Positions 6,897-19,810 of a stretch of DNA of 64,000 bases are shown piece after piece. The notes beneath the pieces were generated by a model. The model saw only the letters and a program-made list of their open reading frames with translations. It was not told where the DNA came from and searched no databases. Position 1 is the first letter of the stretch. Each line of letters begins with the position of its first letter. The stretch is from Sediminibacillus albus (GTDB taxonomy: Bacteria > Bacillota > Bacilli > Bacillales > Amphibacillaceae), in the NCBI RefSeq assembly GCF_900101125.1, contig NZ_FNFL01000002.1:1-64000 (forward strand). Direction: 5' to 3'. Both the position numbers and the translations under genes were made by a program.

Positions 6897-8435
6897 GTGA
6901 ATAGTCTGTGCAGAGTATTAATAGTTGATGATGAAATGCTGATCAGACAAGGAATTATCAACTATATTGATTGGGAGCAGGAAGGTTTCCGGATTGTAGG
7001 TGAGGCTTCGAATGGCAGGGAAGCCTTGCAGATGATTGAAACGTTACAACCCCATATTCTGATTACGGATATTGTGATGCCGGATATCGATGGAACTGAA
7101 TTAGTTAGATTGGCAAAAGAGAAATACCCAGATCTGGAAATCATTGTTTTAAGCAGTTTTGAAGATTTTGATTATGTCCGGTCTACCTTTCAAAATGGGG
7201 TAGCAGATTATATTCTGAAGCCAAAATTAAATGGGGAAGAGTTAATCAAAACGTTGCGGAAATTAGTACCTGTTCCTCTAAGTTCTGACGAAGTGAAACA
7301 AAGGCCTGTCACCGTAGAGGAACTATTAGAAAAGAGTATTCGGGGATATTCCATCACGAGTATGGAAGAAAGGCTGGCGAAAGGATTTGCTTACGACCAA
7401 TTCTGTATTGCAGCAGTTTATCTGCCTGAAAATAAGGAAAATGCTTTGCCCTTTGACGAAATCAACAAACAGTTAAAGCAGCAGGGGCGTCTTGTCGATA
7501 CATGGTTAGCACCGGATAATGTAAGCGATTTCCGTGTTATGCTTGTTAATTTTGAGGCCGACCAGCTGTCAGCCATTAAACAAATAATCGCACATGCAGC
7601 TAAGCAGTATAGAACGTCCGAATCCAATATCTCTATACTGATGAGTGTCCCATTTACATCGATTCATGAGTTGAAGGACGTTTACAAGAATAACTTGTTA
7701 AAGATGAAGGACTACTTGTTTTATTTAACAGAAGAGCCAGTGTTAATTTATGATGCTTTGCCGGGGGAAGTAAACCATCGGCCATTTGATTTAAGCCAGT
7801 TTATTGATCTCTTTAAACAGAAAAAATTTGACATTGCAATTGATTCATTAAAGGAACATTTGGATCGTTTAATGAAAAATTATACCCAGGATATATTTGA
7901 ATTCAAATCATGGCTGGAGAATATTATCTTTAATACGATCGTGCTTTTAGCCAATATGAAATATGATGTAGAAGAATTGGAGATAGCGAAATACCAATAT
8001 TTTGCAGATATTAATGAGGCAGCAAATGCCAGGCAGGCGGTTGCCCGATTTTACGATTTTCTTGATGCTGTCCAAACAATGATTGCGGTAGATGGCAGCA
8101 GGGAATCTTCGACTAACATCCAGGCGTTATTACAATACATTGAGGAACATTACGCCGAGCCTCTTTCTTTAACCACTTTAGCGGATCATTTTCACTATAA
8201 CCCTTCTTATTTATCCAGTTATTTTAGTACTCATCTTCATATTGGGTTTAGTGATTATTTAAATCAAGTAAGGATTGAAAAGGCAAAGGCTATCCTCGCA
8301 GCCGGGTCTGTTCCAATCAGCCGGGTAAGTGAAATGGTCGGTTACGGGGAACCCAGTTATTTCTGTAAAGTGTTCAAACGAATAGAAGGTTTGTCTCCTG
8401 GACGTTATCGCAAAAAAAGCAAAGCGAAGATTTGA
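6897..8435 (+). CDS. Two-component response regulator, YesN/AraC type
   Basis: A DNA-binding response regulator of about 512 residues. The receiver domain (1-120) has acidic pocket D11-D12, phospho-acceptor D58 in LITDIVMPD and K109 in ILKPK. A middle region of about 280 residues has no clear family. The C-terminal AraC-type double HTH (about 412-508) ends in a typical GYGEPSYFCKVFKR helix. The start is taken as GTG 6897 because GGGGGAG lies eight bases before it; an ATG at 6870 would add nine residues but lacks a ribosome site. The kinase gene follows after six bases. Such pairs normally switch on adjacent ABC importers for plant-polysaccharide oligomers, and here the galactan genes follow directly. 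Confidence 0.93.
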   Translation: MNSLCRVLIVDDEMLIRQGIINYIDWEQEGFRIVGEASNGREALQMIETLQPHILITDIVMPDIDGTELVRLAKEKYPDLEIIVLSSFEDFDYVRSTFQNGVADYILKPKLNGEELIKTLRKLVPVPLSSDEVKQRPVTVEELLEKSIRGYSITSMEERLAKGFAYDQFCIAAVYLPENKENALPFDEINKQLKQQGRLVDTWLAPDNVSDFRVMLVNFEADQLSAIKQIIAHAAKQYRTSESNISILMSVPFTSIHELKDVYKNNLLKMKDYLFYLTEEPVLIYDALPGEVNHRPFDLSQFIDLFKQKKFDIAIDSLKEHLDRLMKNYTQDIFEFKSWLENIIFNTIVLLANMKYDVEELEIAKYQYFADINEAANARQAVARFYDFLDAVQTMIAVDGSRESSTNIQALLQYIEEHYAEPLSLTTLADHFHYNPSYLSSYFSTHLHIGFSDYLNQVRIEKAKAILAAGSVPISRVSEMVGYGEPSYFCKVFKRIEGLSPGRYRKKSKAKI

Positions 8436-8441
8436 GGATAA

Positions 8442-10265
8442 ATGATGAATAAGTTATTAAGAGCGATTCAGACAAACAGTTTATTTGTGAAAATGTTTCT
8501 TGTTATGGTCATTAGTATTATATCTGTTACAGTGCTGATTACCTTTAGTACCATTCGCATGTCTAATAATTTGTTCATGGAGACATTCAGCATTACTAAT
8601 ACAAAGGTGCTTAACCAAATTAAACAGCAATTCGAATCCTATAGCTATTCCGTCGTATATACGACAATCAACGTACAAAACAACGGTACGATAAAGCGGC
8701 TGCTGACAAAGGAGAATGTTAGCTCGCTGGAGGCATCCAATTCCTTTTATACAATAAAAGAGCAAATGGACCGCATGTTTTCCCATAATCCGAGTGACGC
8801 AAACATGATTGTCCTAGGCAAAAACAATCAGTTATTTAATATGAAATATATAAACTGGTCGGTTTCCGCGGATGCACTAATTGACCATCCAATCACGAAA
8901 AACTCGAACCAGCATCCGAATGAAATTCTCTATCAATTTGTGTCAGAAGGGGATTTTACCAATGGCAGGCCAATGATTGTAGCAACAAAGGCGCTAACAG
9001 AGAGATCCACGGAAAATGTTTACGGCTATCTCTATATTCCGATTCGGGAGCGTGATTTGCGGGAGTTTTATGAAGGCTACACGAGTGAGGGGAACAGTGT
9101 CCTAGTCATGAATGGTCGTGGAGAAATTATCTCCAGTAATCAGCAGGAATTAATTGGACAAACTTCACAGAAGTTGCTTGCGGCTGCGAAAGAAACCGAA
9201 GAAAATGGCATTGAGTACAAGGACGTTCACGTCCTTGATAAAGATTATCTGCTCTTAACATCAGCTTTGCCCGCACTTGATATGTATCTGGTCAATCTGG
9301 TTGACCAGGAATTAGTCATTGATAATTTGGTAGATAGAAGAGAAATTGTATTGATCAGCATAGCCATTGTGCTGCTCGCAGTCGGTATTGTATTTATTAT
9401 CTCCAGGAGAATGACGACTTCCTTAAGAAGACTTGTCAAACAAATCTCCAATATGGCGAAGTATGACTTTAATAAGCCTGTCGCAGCAAGTGGCGGCTAT
9501 GAGGCGAGGAAATTGGCAAACGCCTTTAACTATATGCTGAATGAATTACAAGAGCATGTAGACAATTTAATAAAGGCACAGCGCAAGCAGCGAAAATCGG
9601 AGCTTGAGGCGCTGCAGCACCAAATTAATCCCCACTTTCTCTATAACACGTTGACGTCAGTCAAGTTTCTGGTAAAAGAAAATAAAAAAGCAGAAGCGCT
9701 GGAGACAATTGATGCGCTAATCCCGTTATTGCAAAATGCACTTGGCAATGTGGATGAGACGATTACGGTCGAACAAGAAGTAACGAATATCAAAAACTAT
9801 GTGCAGATTAATCAAACAAGGTATGGAGACAGAATCAAAGTGAATACACTAATCTCTCCGGATTGTTTGCATTATCATTTGCCAAAGCTGGTCATCCAGC
9901 CCTTTATAGAAAATGCCTTTTTCCATGCCTTTACCGAGAAGAAACAAGGATTTATACAAATCCTGATTGCGGAGCGGGACGATAGGCTGGTTTGCGAAGT
10001 AGTTGACACGGGAGACGGCATGCAAGTAAACAAAATGCAGGGCAATAAAGGAAAAAGACAACTGTTTAGCGGGATTGGAGTGCGGAACGTCCATGAGCGA
10101 ATCCAATTATTGTTTGGCAAAGAATATGGTATAGAAGTATCAAGCGAATTAAATAAAGGAACAAAAGTAAAAATCATTTTACCTATAATAGATGAAAATG
10201 ATAAAAATAATACTATTTCCAAAGATAATACCAAAACTCGTTTTCTTGGAGGTGAAAACTTCTAA
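8442..10265 (+). CDS. Sensor histidine kinase, YesM/LytS type
   Basis: Membrane kinase of 607 residues, partner of the upstream regulator. It has a membrane segment at about 17-39, an extracellular sensor of about 240 residues (dCache-like, containing LVMNGRGEIISSN), a second membrane segment near 298-320 and a HAMP linker. The His_kinase domain has HQINPHFLYNTL (conserved His398). The HATPase domain has the N-box-like QPFIENAFFHAF, then DTGDGM and a GIGVRNVHERI stretch. The C-terminal 25 residues are Asn/Lys-rich and poorly conserved in type. The start overlaps its own ribosome site (GAGGATAA). It ends at a strong terminator. It probably senses galacto-oligosaccharides directly or via the binding lipoprotein; that ligand is inference from position. 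Confidence 0.93.
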   Translation: MMNKLLRAIQTNSLFVKMFLVMVISIISVTVLITFSTIRMSNNLFMETFSITNTKVLNQIKQQFESYSYSVVYTTINVQNNGTIKRLLTKENVSSLEASNSFYTIKEQMDRMFSHNPSDANMIVLGKNNQLFNMKYINWSVSADALIDHPITKNSNQHPNEILYQFVSEGDFTNGRPMIVATKALTERSTENVYGYLYIPIRERDLREFYEGYTSEGNSVLVMNGRGEIISSNQQELIGQTSQKLLAAAKETEENGIEYKDVHVLDKDYLLLTSALPALDMYLVNLVDQELVIDNLVDRREIVLISIAIVLLAVGIVFIISRRMTTSLRRLVKQISNMAKYDFNKPVAASGGYEARKLANAFNYMLNELQEHVDNLIKAQRKQRKSELEALQHQINPHFLYNTLTSVKFLVKENKKAEALETIDALIPLLQNALGNVDETITVEQEVTNIKNYVQINQTRYGDRIKVNTLISPDCLHYHLPKLVIQPFIENAFFHAFTEKKQGFIQILIAERDDRLVCEVVDTGDGMQVNKMQGNKGKRQLFSGIGVRNVHERIQLLFGKEYGIEVSSELNKGTKVKIILPIIDENDKNNTISKDNTKTRFLGGENF

Positions 10266-10285
10266 AGATAGTTAAATAATTACCT

Positions 10286-10313
10286 AAAGATCGTTCTAAC
10301 GGTCTTTTTTTTT
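10286..10313 (+). terminator. Terminator between the two-component genes and the importer
   Basis: AAAGATCGTT pairs with AACGGTCTTT around a CT loop and is followed by a long T run, separating the regulators from the binding-protein gene. Confidence 0.88.
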
Positions 10314-10337
10314 GAATGTTATGATTTAAACAAGCGC

Positions 10338-10355
10338 AATGATAACGCTTACATT
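10338..10355 (+). promoter_or_regulatory. CcpA catabolite-responsive element (cre)
   Basis: TGATAACGCTTACA at 10340-10353 matches the cre consensus WTGNAARCGNWWWCAW with one mismatch and flanking A/T. It lies immediately before the ribosome site of the sugar-binding protein gene, an overlap that would block transcription under rich-sugar conditions. The match and position are seen; CcpA control is inferred. Confidence 0.72.
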
Positions 10356-10373
10356 ATAGAGGGGGTTACCAAA

Positions 10374-11669
10374 TTGAAGTATTTTCAGTACAGAAAGACT
10401 TGGTTGTTGATGTTAACCGTTGTCACATTCCTTGTTTTAGCAGCATGCTCTTCTGATGATGCGAACAGTAATGCAGATGGAGGAGAAGAGCCGGATAAAA
10501 TTACGGCTTGGGCATGGGATCCACATTTTAATATTGCGGCATTGGAAATTGCAAAAGAGGCATACAGTGAAGATATAAACCTGGAAATAATCGAAAATGC
10601 GCAGGATGATATTGTACAAAAGTTAAATACAGGGCTTAGTTCCGGCAGTATGAAAGGAATGCCTAATATTGTTTTAATCGAAGATCAACGAGCACAAAGC
10701 TTTTTACAATCCTATCCAGATGCTTTCTATCCTATCGGTGAATACTTTAACACAGACGATTTCGCCAATTATAAGCTGGCGCCTACCAGTCTTGATGGAA
10801 AACAGTATGGATTACCTTTTGACACAGGTGTAACAGGTTTGTTCTTCCGTACCGACTACCTTCAAGAAGCCGGATATACGATGGAGGACTTAACAAACAT
10901 CACTTGGCAGGAATACATCGAAATCGGTAAAGACGTTAAAGCAAAAACAGGAAAAGATATGATTTCACTTGATCCAAATGATTTAGGACTTATTCGTGTA
11001 ATGATTCAAAGTGCTGGTTCCTGGTATGTTGAAGAAGATGGCGAAACCGTCAATCTTGTAGATAACGAACCATTAAGAAAAGCTTTTGAAAACTATAAAG
11101 CAATGATAGAAGCAGACTTTGTCAAAGCAAATTCGGATTGGAGCCAGTTCATTGCTGCTTTCAATAGTGGCGATGTGGCAACTGTTCCAAGCGGTAACTG
11201 GATTGCACCTAGCATCGAAGCAGAAGAATCACAGGCTGGTAAGTGGGCAGTTGCTCCGATCCCAAGATTAAACATGGACGGTGCGGTCAACGCATCCAAC
11301 CAGGGCGGAAGCTCTTTCTACGTATTGGATATTCCAGGAAAAGAAAAAGCGGCCGAGTTTTTGGCTGATACGTTTGGCTCGAATAGCGATTTTTACCAGG
11401 ATCTCGTGCTGGACGTTGGTGCTCTTGGCACCTATTCACCAGCTGCAGACGGAGAAGCATACCAGGCTGAAAATGATTACTTCAGCGGACAAACTGTCAT
11501 CTCCGACTTCTCTGCCTGGACGGAAGAAATTCCTAGCGTTAATTATGGCTTGCATACGTATGCGATTGAAGACATTTTAGCAGCAGAAATGCAAAACTAT
11601 TTAAAAGGAAAAGACCTGGACAAAGTATTAGCCGATGCTCAGGCACAGGCAGAATCGCAATTAAAGTAA
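10374..11669 (+). CDS. Extracellular sugar-binding lipoprotein of an ABC importer
   Basis: SBP of the CUT1 class (family 1 solute-binding), 431 residues. A lipoprotein signal peptide (residues 1-24) ends in LVLAAC with lipidated Cys25, anchoring it to the outer membrane face. The mature part begins with an acidic SSDD-rich linker, then the usual two-lobed fold with YGLPFDTGVTGLFFRTD and a GNWIAP segment near the hinge. TTG 10374 is the start, preceded by AGAGGGGG. The gene follows a cre site and precedes two permeases and four galactan/galactoside hydrolases, so galacto-oligosaccharides are the likely ligand, as for B. subtilis GanS. The ligand is inferred from context only. Confidence 0.92.
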   Translation: MKYFQYRKTWLLMLTVVTFLVLAACSSDDANSNADGGEEPDKITAWAWDPHFNIAALEIAKEAYSEDINLEIIENAQDDIVQKLNTGLSSGSMKGMPNIVLIEDQRAQSFLQSYPDAFYPIGEYFNTDDFANYKLAPTSLDGKQYGLPFDTGVTGLFFRTDYLQEAGYTMEDLTNITWQEYIEIGKDVKAKTGKDMISLDPNDLGLIRVMIQSAGSWYVEEDGETVNLVDNEPLRKAFENYKAMIEADFVKANSDWSQFIAAFNSGDVATVPSGNWIAPSIEAEESQAGKWAVAPIPRLNMDGAVNASNQGGSSFYVLDIPGKEKAAEFLADTFGSNSDFYQDLVLDVGALGTYSPAADGEAYQAENDYFSGQTVISDFSAWTEEIPSVNYGLHTYAIEDILAAEMQNYLKGKDLDKVLADAQAQAESQLK

Positions 11670-11946
11670 CCCGCAAATCGAAAGGATAAAACTTGAAGGC
11701 ACTCTTATAAGAGAAGCACCGGTTATTTGGAAAAAGGCTCTGTAAACGCTGCTGCTATTTTACAGAAAAGTGTGGGAGTCTCCCGCGGAAAAACAGTCTG
11801 CTGTCCGTGGAATGCTGGCAATCTCAGAAAACAAAGCCTTGGAAAGTAAAAATTTTAATCACAAAGGGATTCTGCGAAAGCTGCTTGTACTTTCAAAGAA
11901 TCCCTTTCTTTCAAAATCGGGCTTCACTTATGTGTAAGGAGGAGAA
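11670..11946 (+). terminator. Intercistronic stretch with partial terminator and repeat fragment
   Basis: A hairpin at 11863-11911 pairs AAAGGGATTCT with AGAATCCCTTT and is followed by CTTTC, a leaky terminator by look. It would let the binding protein be made in excess over the permeases, a usual layout in sugar ABC operons. Around 11770-11815 lies a degenerate piece with GGGAGTCTCCCGCGGAAAAA, apparently related to the GC-rich dispersed repeats elsewhere in the window. No gene is seen. Confidence 0.6.
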
Positions 11947-12873
11947 ATGATGAGTAAAGTCTTGAAAAGAGCAAGTTTGCCTACAGCCAGTAAAAAATCA
12001 ATCGGCAGACGGTTCAAAAACAATTACATTGGATGGTTATTTATCCTGATAGCTGCAGCAGGGATCAGTTTATTTTACTTTTATCCGATGATTCGGGCCC
12101 TGCTTCTTTCCTTCCAGTCAGGAATGGGATCTAACCTTGAATATGTTGGCTTAGATAACTATATAAGACTATTTAGTGATCCAACGTTTATTGCGGCCTT
12201 GTCGAATACGTTTATCTATTTACTCGTTCAAGTTCCTGTAATGATCATCCTGGCATTGTTTTTTTCTGTGCTTTTGAATGATGCGACATTAAAATTTAAA
12301 GGGTTCTTTCGGACGGCGATTTTTTTACCGTGTGTAACTTCGCTTGTTGCTTATGCTGTTATCTTTAAGTACCTGTTTGGCGTTGATGGGTTAATCAATC
12401 AGTTTCTTCTTGACTTGTCTATTATCTCGGAGCCATTAAATTGGCTGTCTGATCCCGTTTTGGCGAAAATCACCATTATCGTTGCGATTACGTGGAGATG
12501 GACAGGATACAATATGATTTTCTATTTATCTGCTTTGCAAAACGTCGACCGATCAATGTATGAAGCGGCGAAAATCGATGGAGCCTCAAGCTTTCAGCAA
12601 TTTTTCTACATTACTGTACCAATGTTAAAGCCGATTATATTGTTTACTTCGATCATTTCGACCATCGGGACCTTGCAATTATTTGACGAGGTAATGAATA
12701 TTACTAACGGCGGACCGGGAAATGCAACGCTTTCCATATCTATGTACATTTATAATCTTTCATTTGAGTACAGTCCTGATTTTGGGTATGCGGCAACTGT
12801 ATCATACGTCATTGTTATCCTGATTGTTCTGTTATCTCTCATTCAATTTAAAGTGGCAGGTGATGACAAGTGA
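11947..12873 (+). CDS. ABC sugar permease, MalF/GanP-like
   Basis: Inner-membrane subunit of the galacto-oligosaccharide importer, 308 residues with six predicted membrane segments (the first near 29-50). The conserved EAA loop that contacts the ATPase reads EAAKIDGASSFQQFFYITVP, near residues 211-230. ATG 11947 is preceded by AAGGAGGAG; a second ATG three bases later could also serve. It overlaps the next permease gene by four bases (GTGA), which indicates translational coupling. The family (CUT1 permease, MalF side) is clear; the substrate is inferred from the adjoining galactanase and beta-galactosidases. Confidence 0.94.
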   Translation: MMSKVLKRASLPTASKKSIGRRFKNNYIGWLFILIAAAGISLFYFYPMIRALLLSFQSGMGSNLEYVGLDNYIRLFSDPTFIAALSNTFIYLLVQVPVMIILALFFSVLLNDATLKFKGFFRTAIFLPCVTSLVAYAVIFKYLFGVDGLINQFLLDLSIISEPLNWLSDPVLAKITIIVAITWRWTGYNMIFYLSALQNVDRSMYEAAKIDGASSFQQFFYITVPMLKPIILFTSIISTIGTLQLFDEVMNITNGGPGNATLSISMYIYNLSFEYSPDFGYAATVSYVIVILIVLLSLIQFKVAGDDK

Positions 12874-13697
12874 GAAAGTTTAAAAGAATAGCGACATACA
12901 CCTTTTTAAGTATTGCTGCGCTTGTATCAATTTTTCCATTTTTGTGGATGCTCGTCAGTATGACCAATAAATCGGTTGATGTTACCAAAGGCCGGCTGCT
13001 GCCGGGGACACATTTATTCGAAAACTTTAAAGTGTTATTTGAATCCGTCGACATGCTGACAGCCTTAGTGAATTCAACAATTATCGCGGTAATTACTACC
13101 TTTTTGACACTGTTAATCGGCTCTCTTGCCGGTTATGGATTTGAAATCTACCGGTCACCGGGCAAGGATAGGATTTTTAATATACTTTTGCTCTCCATGA
13201 TGATCCCTTTTGCAGCAATCATGATCCCTTTGTACCGCTTATTTGGGGGCATTTCTTCCAGTATGCCTTTCCTTGGGATTGATACGTTAGCAGCAGCGAT
13301 ACTGCCAACGATTATTACAGCATTTTTTATCTTTTTCTTCCGTCAGAACACAAAGATGTTCGCGAAGGATTTGGTCGAAGCTGGGAGAATTGATGGGTTG
13401 AGTGAGTTAGGAATCTTTTTCCGCATTTATTTGCCTACAATGAAAACAACCTATGCAGCGGCGGCAATCATCGCTTTTATGAACAGCTGGAATAACTATC
13501 TATGGCCGCTGGTTGTTTTGCAATCTCCTGAAAATCAAACAATTCCATTGCTTATTTCCAATCTTGGTGCCGGTTATTCGCCGGACTATGGTGTGATTAT
13601 GGCAGCAATTGTTATCGCAACGCTTCCGACAGCGATTGTTTTCTTCATTATGCAAAAGCATTTCGTCGAAGGAATGATGGGATCTGTCAAAGGATAA
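12870..13697 (+). CDS. ABC sugar permease, MalG/GanQ-like
   Basis: Second membrane subunit of the same importer, 275 residues and six membrane segments. The EAA loop reads EAGRIDGLSELGIFFRIYLP in the second half. The start is GTG 12870, overlapping the stop of the upstream permease. The gene is followed after 35 bases by the GH2 beta-galactosidase. There is no gene for an ATP-binding subunit in the operon; in Bacillus the multipurpose ATPase MsmX energises such importers, so the same is expected here (inference). Confidence 0.94.
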   Translation: MRKFKRIATYTFLSIAALVSIFPFLWMLVSMTNKSVDVTKGRLLPGTHLFENFKVLFESVDMLTALVNSTIIAVITTFLTLLIGSLAGYGFEIYRSPGKDRIFNILLLSMMIPFAAIMIPLYRLFGGISSSMPFLGIDTLAAAILPTIITAFFIFFFRQNTKMFAKDLVEAGRIDGLSELGIFFRIYLPTMKTTYAAAAIIAFMNSWNNYLWPLVVLQSPENQTIPLLISNLGAGYSPDYGVIMAAIVIATLPTAIVFFIMQKHFVEGMMGSVKG

Positions 13698-13720
13698 TAG
13701 CAGAAGTCAATATTTTATAG

Positions 13721-16861
<3,141 letters not shown>

Positions 16862-17179
16862 ACCAAAAGCAAGCATGAAATTCTCTTAATCTATCAAATA
16901 GATGTTTGATTAAAGGTCTGAATGTTCACCGGCTATTCTGTAATTAGATGCCAGGTGGATGAAAGGTTCATCAAAGGTTGATTGGTGACATTGCAGACTA
17001 CCTGTTTTCCTGTCTTTTGCGGGGGCCAGGTAGTCTTATATGTCGGCAGAGGCATAGACTGCGGCGTTGTTTCATGATGAAAAAGCAGCAGTTTGATAGA
17101 GTGAGTCGGATCATGGCGCCATATTTCCCCTGCATCAACAGTTTATTTATGAAATCTATGTAGAAGGAGACCGGTATAA
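16862..17179 (+). other. Intercistronic stretch with a long hairpin
   Basis: A stem pairs GACTACCTG (16996-17004) with CAGGTAGTC (17027-17035), followed by TTATAT rather than a clean T run. A small GATGAA/TTCATC hairpin lies near 16958-16972. These may weaken read-through or stabilise the galactanase mRNA; no promoter of quality and no gene were found. A ribosome site AGAAGGAGA precedes the galactanase start. Confidence 0.45.
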
Positions 17180-19804
17180 ATGAAATTAGGAAAAATAACT
17201 AGTTTGCTATTAATTATTGCCATGCTTCTTTCGTTAGCACCGCCTGTAACGGCCCAAACTTCTCAAATAAAGATCAAGGGCGGAGACTTTACGATGGTTC
17301 CGGGTGGTTTTTCGGTCTTGCAGTTTACAACTGCTGAAGGAGTTTCCCTTGAGGAATATTCCTGGAAAGTCAGTAATGAAAATGTAGTAGATGTAGATTC
17401 GCAGACAGGCAGAATCGATGCTTTAGGTACTGGGCAGGCTGTCATCACCTTAAACGCAGTCGATGCCGAGGGTAAGGCTTATCAGGCGAGCAGCGAAGTA
17501 ACCGTGGCGGCAGGAGCGGCGCCGATCGTTGAACCCATCCCAGAACTGCAAAACAACAATAGACCGGATTTCATGATGGGGGCAGACGTTTCTTCTTTGT
17601 ATCAAATCATGGAAGCAGACAAAAAGTTTTATGACCTGAACGGGCAAGAATCCCACTTATTCGACGTACTGGAGGAAAATGGCGTCAACTGGGTTCGATT
17701 GCGCGTATGGAATGATCCCTATGATAAATATGGCAACCCTTATGGTGGCGGAAATAGTAATCTGGATACAACAATCGCACTTGCTAAACAGGCAAAGCAA
17801 AGAGACATGAAATTGTTTGTCACCTTCCATTACAGCGACTTCTGGGCACATCCAGGCCAGCAAATCAAACCAAAGGAATGGTCTGATTTAACCGGTGATG
17901 AGCTGGTGAACGCTGTCAGTGAATTTACCACCGAATCATTAATGGAAATGAAGGAAGCCGGCGTCTATCCGAACATGGTCGGTATCGGAAATGAAACGAA
18001 CAGCGATATTTTAGAACAGCAGTTTAACCTTACTTCGGAAGGCTACATGAATCCAATCGCTGTAGACATATTTAAAGCTGGTGCGGCGGCCGTACGCAAC
18101 ACCGATCCAAATGCTGATGATCCAGAAAATAAAGCATTGGTTTCGTTTCATCTGGCCAACGGAAACAATACATGGCTTTATAATAGTTTTGCATCTGCCT
18201 TGGAGAAAAACAATGTCGATTATGATGCCCTCGGTGCCTCCTATTATCCATCATGGCATGGAACTTATGATGCAGTGTTAAATAACCTAAACAATATTAC
18301 AGAGAAATACGGGAAATATGCTTTTATCGCAGAAACAGCATATCCATGGACAATCAAGGAAGATGCTGGCGACGATACACCGCAAAACTTTAAGGATGGC
18401 GACGTCAGTACCGTTGGTTTGGCTGCCTCTGTACAAGGACAGGCGACTGCTCTTCGCGAGGTAATTAATGTGGCCGCAAAAATTAATAATGAAAAGGGAC
18501 TCGGTGCTTTCTATTGGGAACCAGCCTGGCTGCCAGGCAATACGACAGGATGGGCAGCCCCCTATGGAACTGGCTGGGAAGTAGCGGGGTTGTTTGATAT
18601 CAATGGCTATGCACTTCCTTCCTTACAAACATTTAACCTCGTTCGAGGAGACCAATCCGTGCCGCAGAATGCCGGAGCATATGCTTACGGATGGGAAACG
18701 CAAGTCATGATAAACAAGGGTGACAGCCTTGAAATGCCTGAAAAAATCAGCGCTGTTAAAAACAACGGAATGATGGGAGATACCAAGCGTACGATCGCAA
18801 AGCAGCCAGTGGAATGGAACAAGGAGGATATCGACGATATTAATGTCCATGTTCCAGGAGAATACATTGTCTTTGGCAGTGTCGCAGGTAAACAGAATAA
18901 TGCGTTTGCTCATGTAATCATTAAAGAAGATGATTTGGCCGCTGCTGCAGCTCCAACCTTTAGCTTACCCGATGGCAGTATAGTAGATGTAGTAGATGGG
19001 GATGGATACTCTTATTCTACCAGGCATCTGGTAGAAGGAGGCAGCTATATCGAACTGAAAACAGCAACTCCCAATGCAGGAATCTATTTTACGCTGGATG
19101 GAGCAGACCCTATAAGTGGTACGGGGGCTAGCAAACAACTGGTAGGGGCTCCATATATTAAGGCATATGATTCCATTCGTACTTACGCAGGTCCCATCCA
19201 AATTTCGCAAAACGTCCATATACAGGCTGCTGCTAAGCGGTCAGGGTACCATTATGTGTCAGGGCAGTGGGGCTCAGCAAAAATGCTGTTAGATTACAGC
19301 CCAATCGTGAGTGCCAGCTATAAAGCAGTTTATGAATATAGCGATGACCTCCTGTCCAATGGCGGCTTTGAAAGCGGTGACCTTAATGGCTGGAAGCTGA
19401 AGACAAATGGAGATATTGCTGAAGTTATTACAGCTGAAAACGACGTGACAACAGCTTATGCTGGCGATCACGCGTTTAAGTTCTCGTTAGCGCCGGGAGA
19501 TAGTCTGAATCTCAGGCAGAAAGCAAAGAAGCTTCCAGACGGCATTTACAAGCTGTCCCTTTATGCCAGAGGCGATAACCAAACAACAAATCAGACAGAC
19601 ATGAAACTTTCAGCCTTTACACAGGGGAAGGAATACAGTGGTACGGTAGAAACGGTAAAAGTTCCGGAAGGCAAAATGATTTGGCGAAAGTATTCAGTAA
19701 AAAATATTGAAGTCAAGAACGGAAATGTAGAGATTCGCTTTGATGCGGATACTAGTGAATCTTATACGGGTTATCTCGATCATGTTGTGTTAGAAAAATA
19801 TTAA
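17180..19804 (+). CDS. ganB: Secreted arabinogalactan endo-beta-1,4-galactanase, GH53, multidomain
   Basis: Extracellular enzyme that cuts beta-1,4-galactan side chains of pectin to oligomers. It has 874 residues against about 430 for B. subtilis GanB. A signal peptide (1-25) ends at VTAQ. An N-terminal Ig-like domain (about 30-115, BIG2-like) precedes the GH53 barrel (about 130-490), with acid/base E272 in GIGNETNSD and nucleophile E385 in FIAETAYPW. Then follow an Ig-like domain (about 505-590), a chitobiase-C-like domain with YFTLDGADP (about 610-710), and a C-terminal beta-sandwich (about 725-874) starting NGGFESGDLNGW, resembling CBM4/9 or CBM61 galactan-binding modules. No sortase motif or membrane anchor is seen. 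Its products are the probable import substrates of the adjacent transporter. Confidence 0.95.
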   Translation: MKLGKITSLLLIIAMLLSLAPPVTAQTSQIKIKGGDFTMVPGGFSVLQFTTAEGVSLEEYSWKVSNENVVDVDSQTGRIDALGTGQAVITLNAVDAEGKAYQASSEVTVAAGAAPIVEPIPELQNNNRPDFMMGADVSSLYQIMEADKKFYDLNGQESHLFDVLEENGVNWVRLRVWNDPYDKYGNPYGGGNSNLDTTIALAKQAKQRDMKLFVTFHYSDFWAHPGQQIKPKEWSDLTGDELVNAVSEFTTESLMEMKEAGVYPNMVGIGNETNSDILEQQFNLTSEGYMNPIAVDIFKAGAAAVRNTDPNADDPENKALVSFHLANGNNTWLYNSFASALEKNNVDYDALGASYYPSWHGTYDAVLNNLNNITEKYGKYAFIAETAYPWTIKEDAGDDTPQNFKDGDVSTVGLAASVQGQATALREVINVAAKINNEKGLGAFYWEPAWLPGNTTGWAAPYGTGWEVAGLFDINGYALPSLQTFNLVRGDQSVPQNAGAYAYGWETQVMINKGDSLEMPEKISAVKNNGMMGDTKRTIAKQPVEWNKEDIDDINVHVPGEYIVFGSVAGKQNNAFAHVIIKEDDLAAAAAPTFSLPDGSIVDVVDGDGYSYSTRHLVEGGSYIELKTATPNAGIYFTLDGADPISGTGASKQLVGAPYIKAYDSIRTYAGPIQISQNVHIQAAAKRSGYHYVSGQWGSAKMLLDYSPIVSASYKAVYEYSDDLLSNGGFESGDLNGWKLKTNGDIAEVITAENDVTTAYAGDHAFKFSLAPGDSLNLRQKAKKLPDGIYKLSLYARGDNQTTNQTDMKLSAFTQGKEYSGTVETVKVPEGKMIWRKYSVKNIEVKNGNVEIRFDADTSESYTGYLDHVVLEKY

Positions 19805-19810
19805 AAACAG

